Below are positions 63,340 through 64,000 of a DNA stretch of 64,000 bases, piece after piece. Positions within the stretch are counted from its first letter, which is position 1; the number at the start of each line of letters is the position of its first letter. Origin of the DNA: Echiichthys vipera (taxonomy: Eukaryota; Chordata; Actinopteri; Perciformes; Trachinidae); assembly GCA_963691815.1 (NCBI GenBank), contig OY829662.1, positions 5,542,924 to 5,606,923 of the forward strand, read 5' to 3'. The notes beneath the pieces are model-generated. The model saw only the letters and a program-made list of their open reading frames with translations. It was not told the DNA's origin and made no database searches. The translations under genes were made by a program, and so were the position numbers.

Positions 63340-64000
63340 ACTTCCTTCTATCTGCCGCTTGAACCCTTCAGACTGCCAACATGTGTCACACTGCCTTAAT
63401 CTCCTCCACGTCACTGTGTGTTGTTGTGTATCGTGTAGCCACACTGCATCCAAAGGACGTCTGGACAGTATGTTCTCACCTGTGTCTTAACATTTCTGGA
63501 TTCTTTGCGAACTGCTCATTCAGGGCGGTGGATCTTTGAAACACTGAATAAATACATGATGAAATAATAAAAAAGTGAATAGCTAAACAAATATTTAGGT
63601 AAATCACTCAAACTATATGACACCAATAGAATTACAAATGCTGACTGCTCACTCCAAATTATTAAAATTAATAGTTTTGTCATATTTCATTCATTCACTT
63701 CCTCACATAAAGCCTCACTACAAGATAAGGAATAACATCCTGCTCAGCCATTTATTTGTGTTGGGCTTAAAGTAGTCAAATTTAAACATTTCTAACAATG
63801 CAATCCAACAATTTATATATATATATTATTGTTTACATCCTACACAAAACTGTACAACTTTCAATTCTATTTCCTCTTAACATGCTTACTGTGTTTGCCA
63901 AAGCGGTCAAATCTGTTTTCTTATTTCATTTGGGTCAAACATCATCCATCTCTTAATATTCACGGATAATCCAAACAATTTGAGTGAGTCTGCAGAACAC
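63340..64000. other. Unique non-coding sequence
   Basis: AT-rich, with a short TATATATAT at about 63813-63827. No gene. Confidence 0.5.

Overview
The window looks like vertebrate, almost certainly teleost fish (probably percomorph), nuclear DNA that is intergenic or deep-intronic. The evidence is the repeat content: Rex3-type LINE remnants, two tRNA-derived SINE families and several non-autonomous DNA transposons that I recognise as common in teleosts, plus very many long dinucleotide (GT/AC) arrays. I found no convincing protein-coding exon, rRNA or functional tRNA gene. Open reading frames are either microsatellite translations (TH/CV/SI/ER repeats) or decayed transposon pieces. There is therefore no gene network to describe; this is a record of nested and decaying mobile elements. 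Family names are from memory, not from a database search.

Layout. 1-6077: AT-rich unique sequence with a LINE fragment (1929-2304), a pair of inverted 76-77 bp repeats (973 and 4418), a (GA)n tract and a degenerate minisatellite (about 4680-5160). 6078-9250: two copies of tRNA-derived SINE A, one carrying a 110 bp (GT)n, a 540 bp compound (CA)n block with an internal 150 bp duplication, and a LINE-like 3' region. 9528-9729: a 202 bp palindromic MITE with 8 bp target duplication. 9738-20467: mostly unique sequence with teleost-type MITE remnants (12472, 14405), simple repeats and a CCAGGA minisatellite (17961). 20470-21604: about 35 copies of a 32 bp minisatellite with higher-order structure. 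22750-28790: the densest transposon cluster, with a hAT-like fragment, a LINE interrupted by an 855 bp insertion, a decayed Ty3/Gypsy-type pol region interrupted by a DNA element, and its probable LTR. 28794-29060: (GATA)n/(GGAT)n array. 29061-31137: AT-rich sequence.

31141-39380 is rich in DNA transposons: two full-length 609-611 bp PIF/Harbinger-like elements with TWA duplications and a decayed Myb/SANT-like coding segment, a candidate conserved non-coding element (32935-33135), a SINE B copy, a Rex3 remnant, and hAT-like pieces including a decayed BED zinc finger. 39381-64000 holds further SINE A/B copies, a second palindromic MITE, a second Rex3 remnant, a LINE C-terminal remnant, a 160 bp palindrome with TTAA ends, and the longest GT arrays.

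The most interesting signals are the Harbinger-like pair, the two palindromic MITE families, the minisatellite with 97 bp higher-order repeats, the nested insertions, and a strand/length asymmetry in dinucleotide arrays: nearly all long arrays read GT on the + strand and nearly all short ones read AC. I did not find an undescribed functional system.
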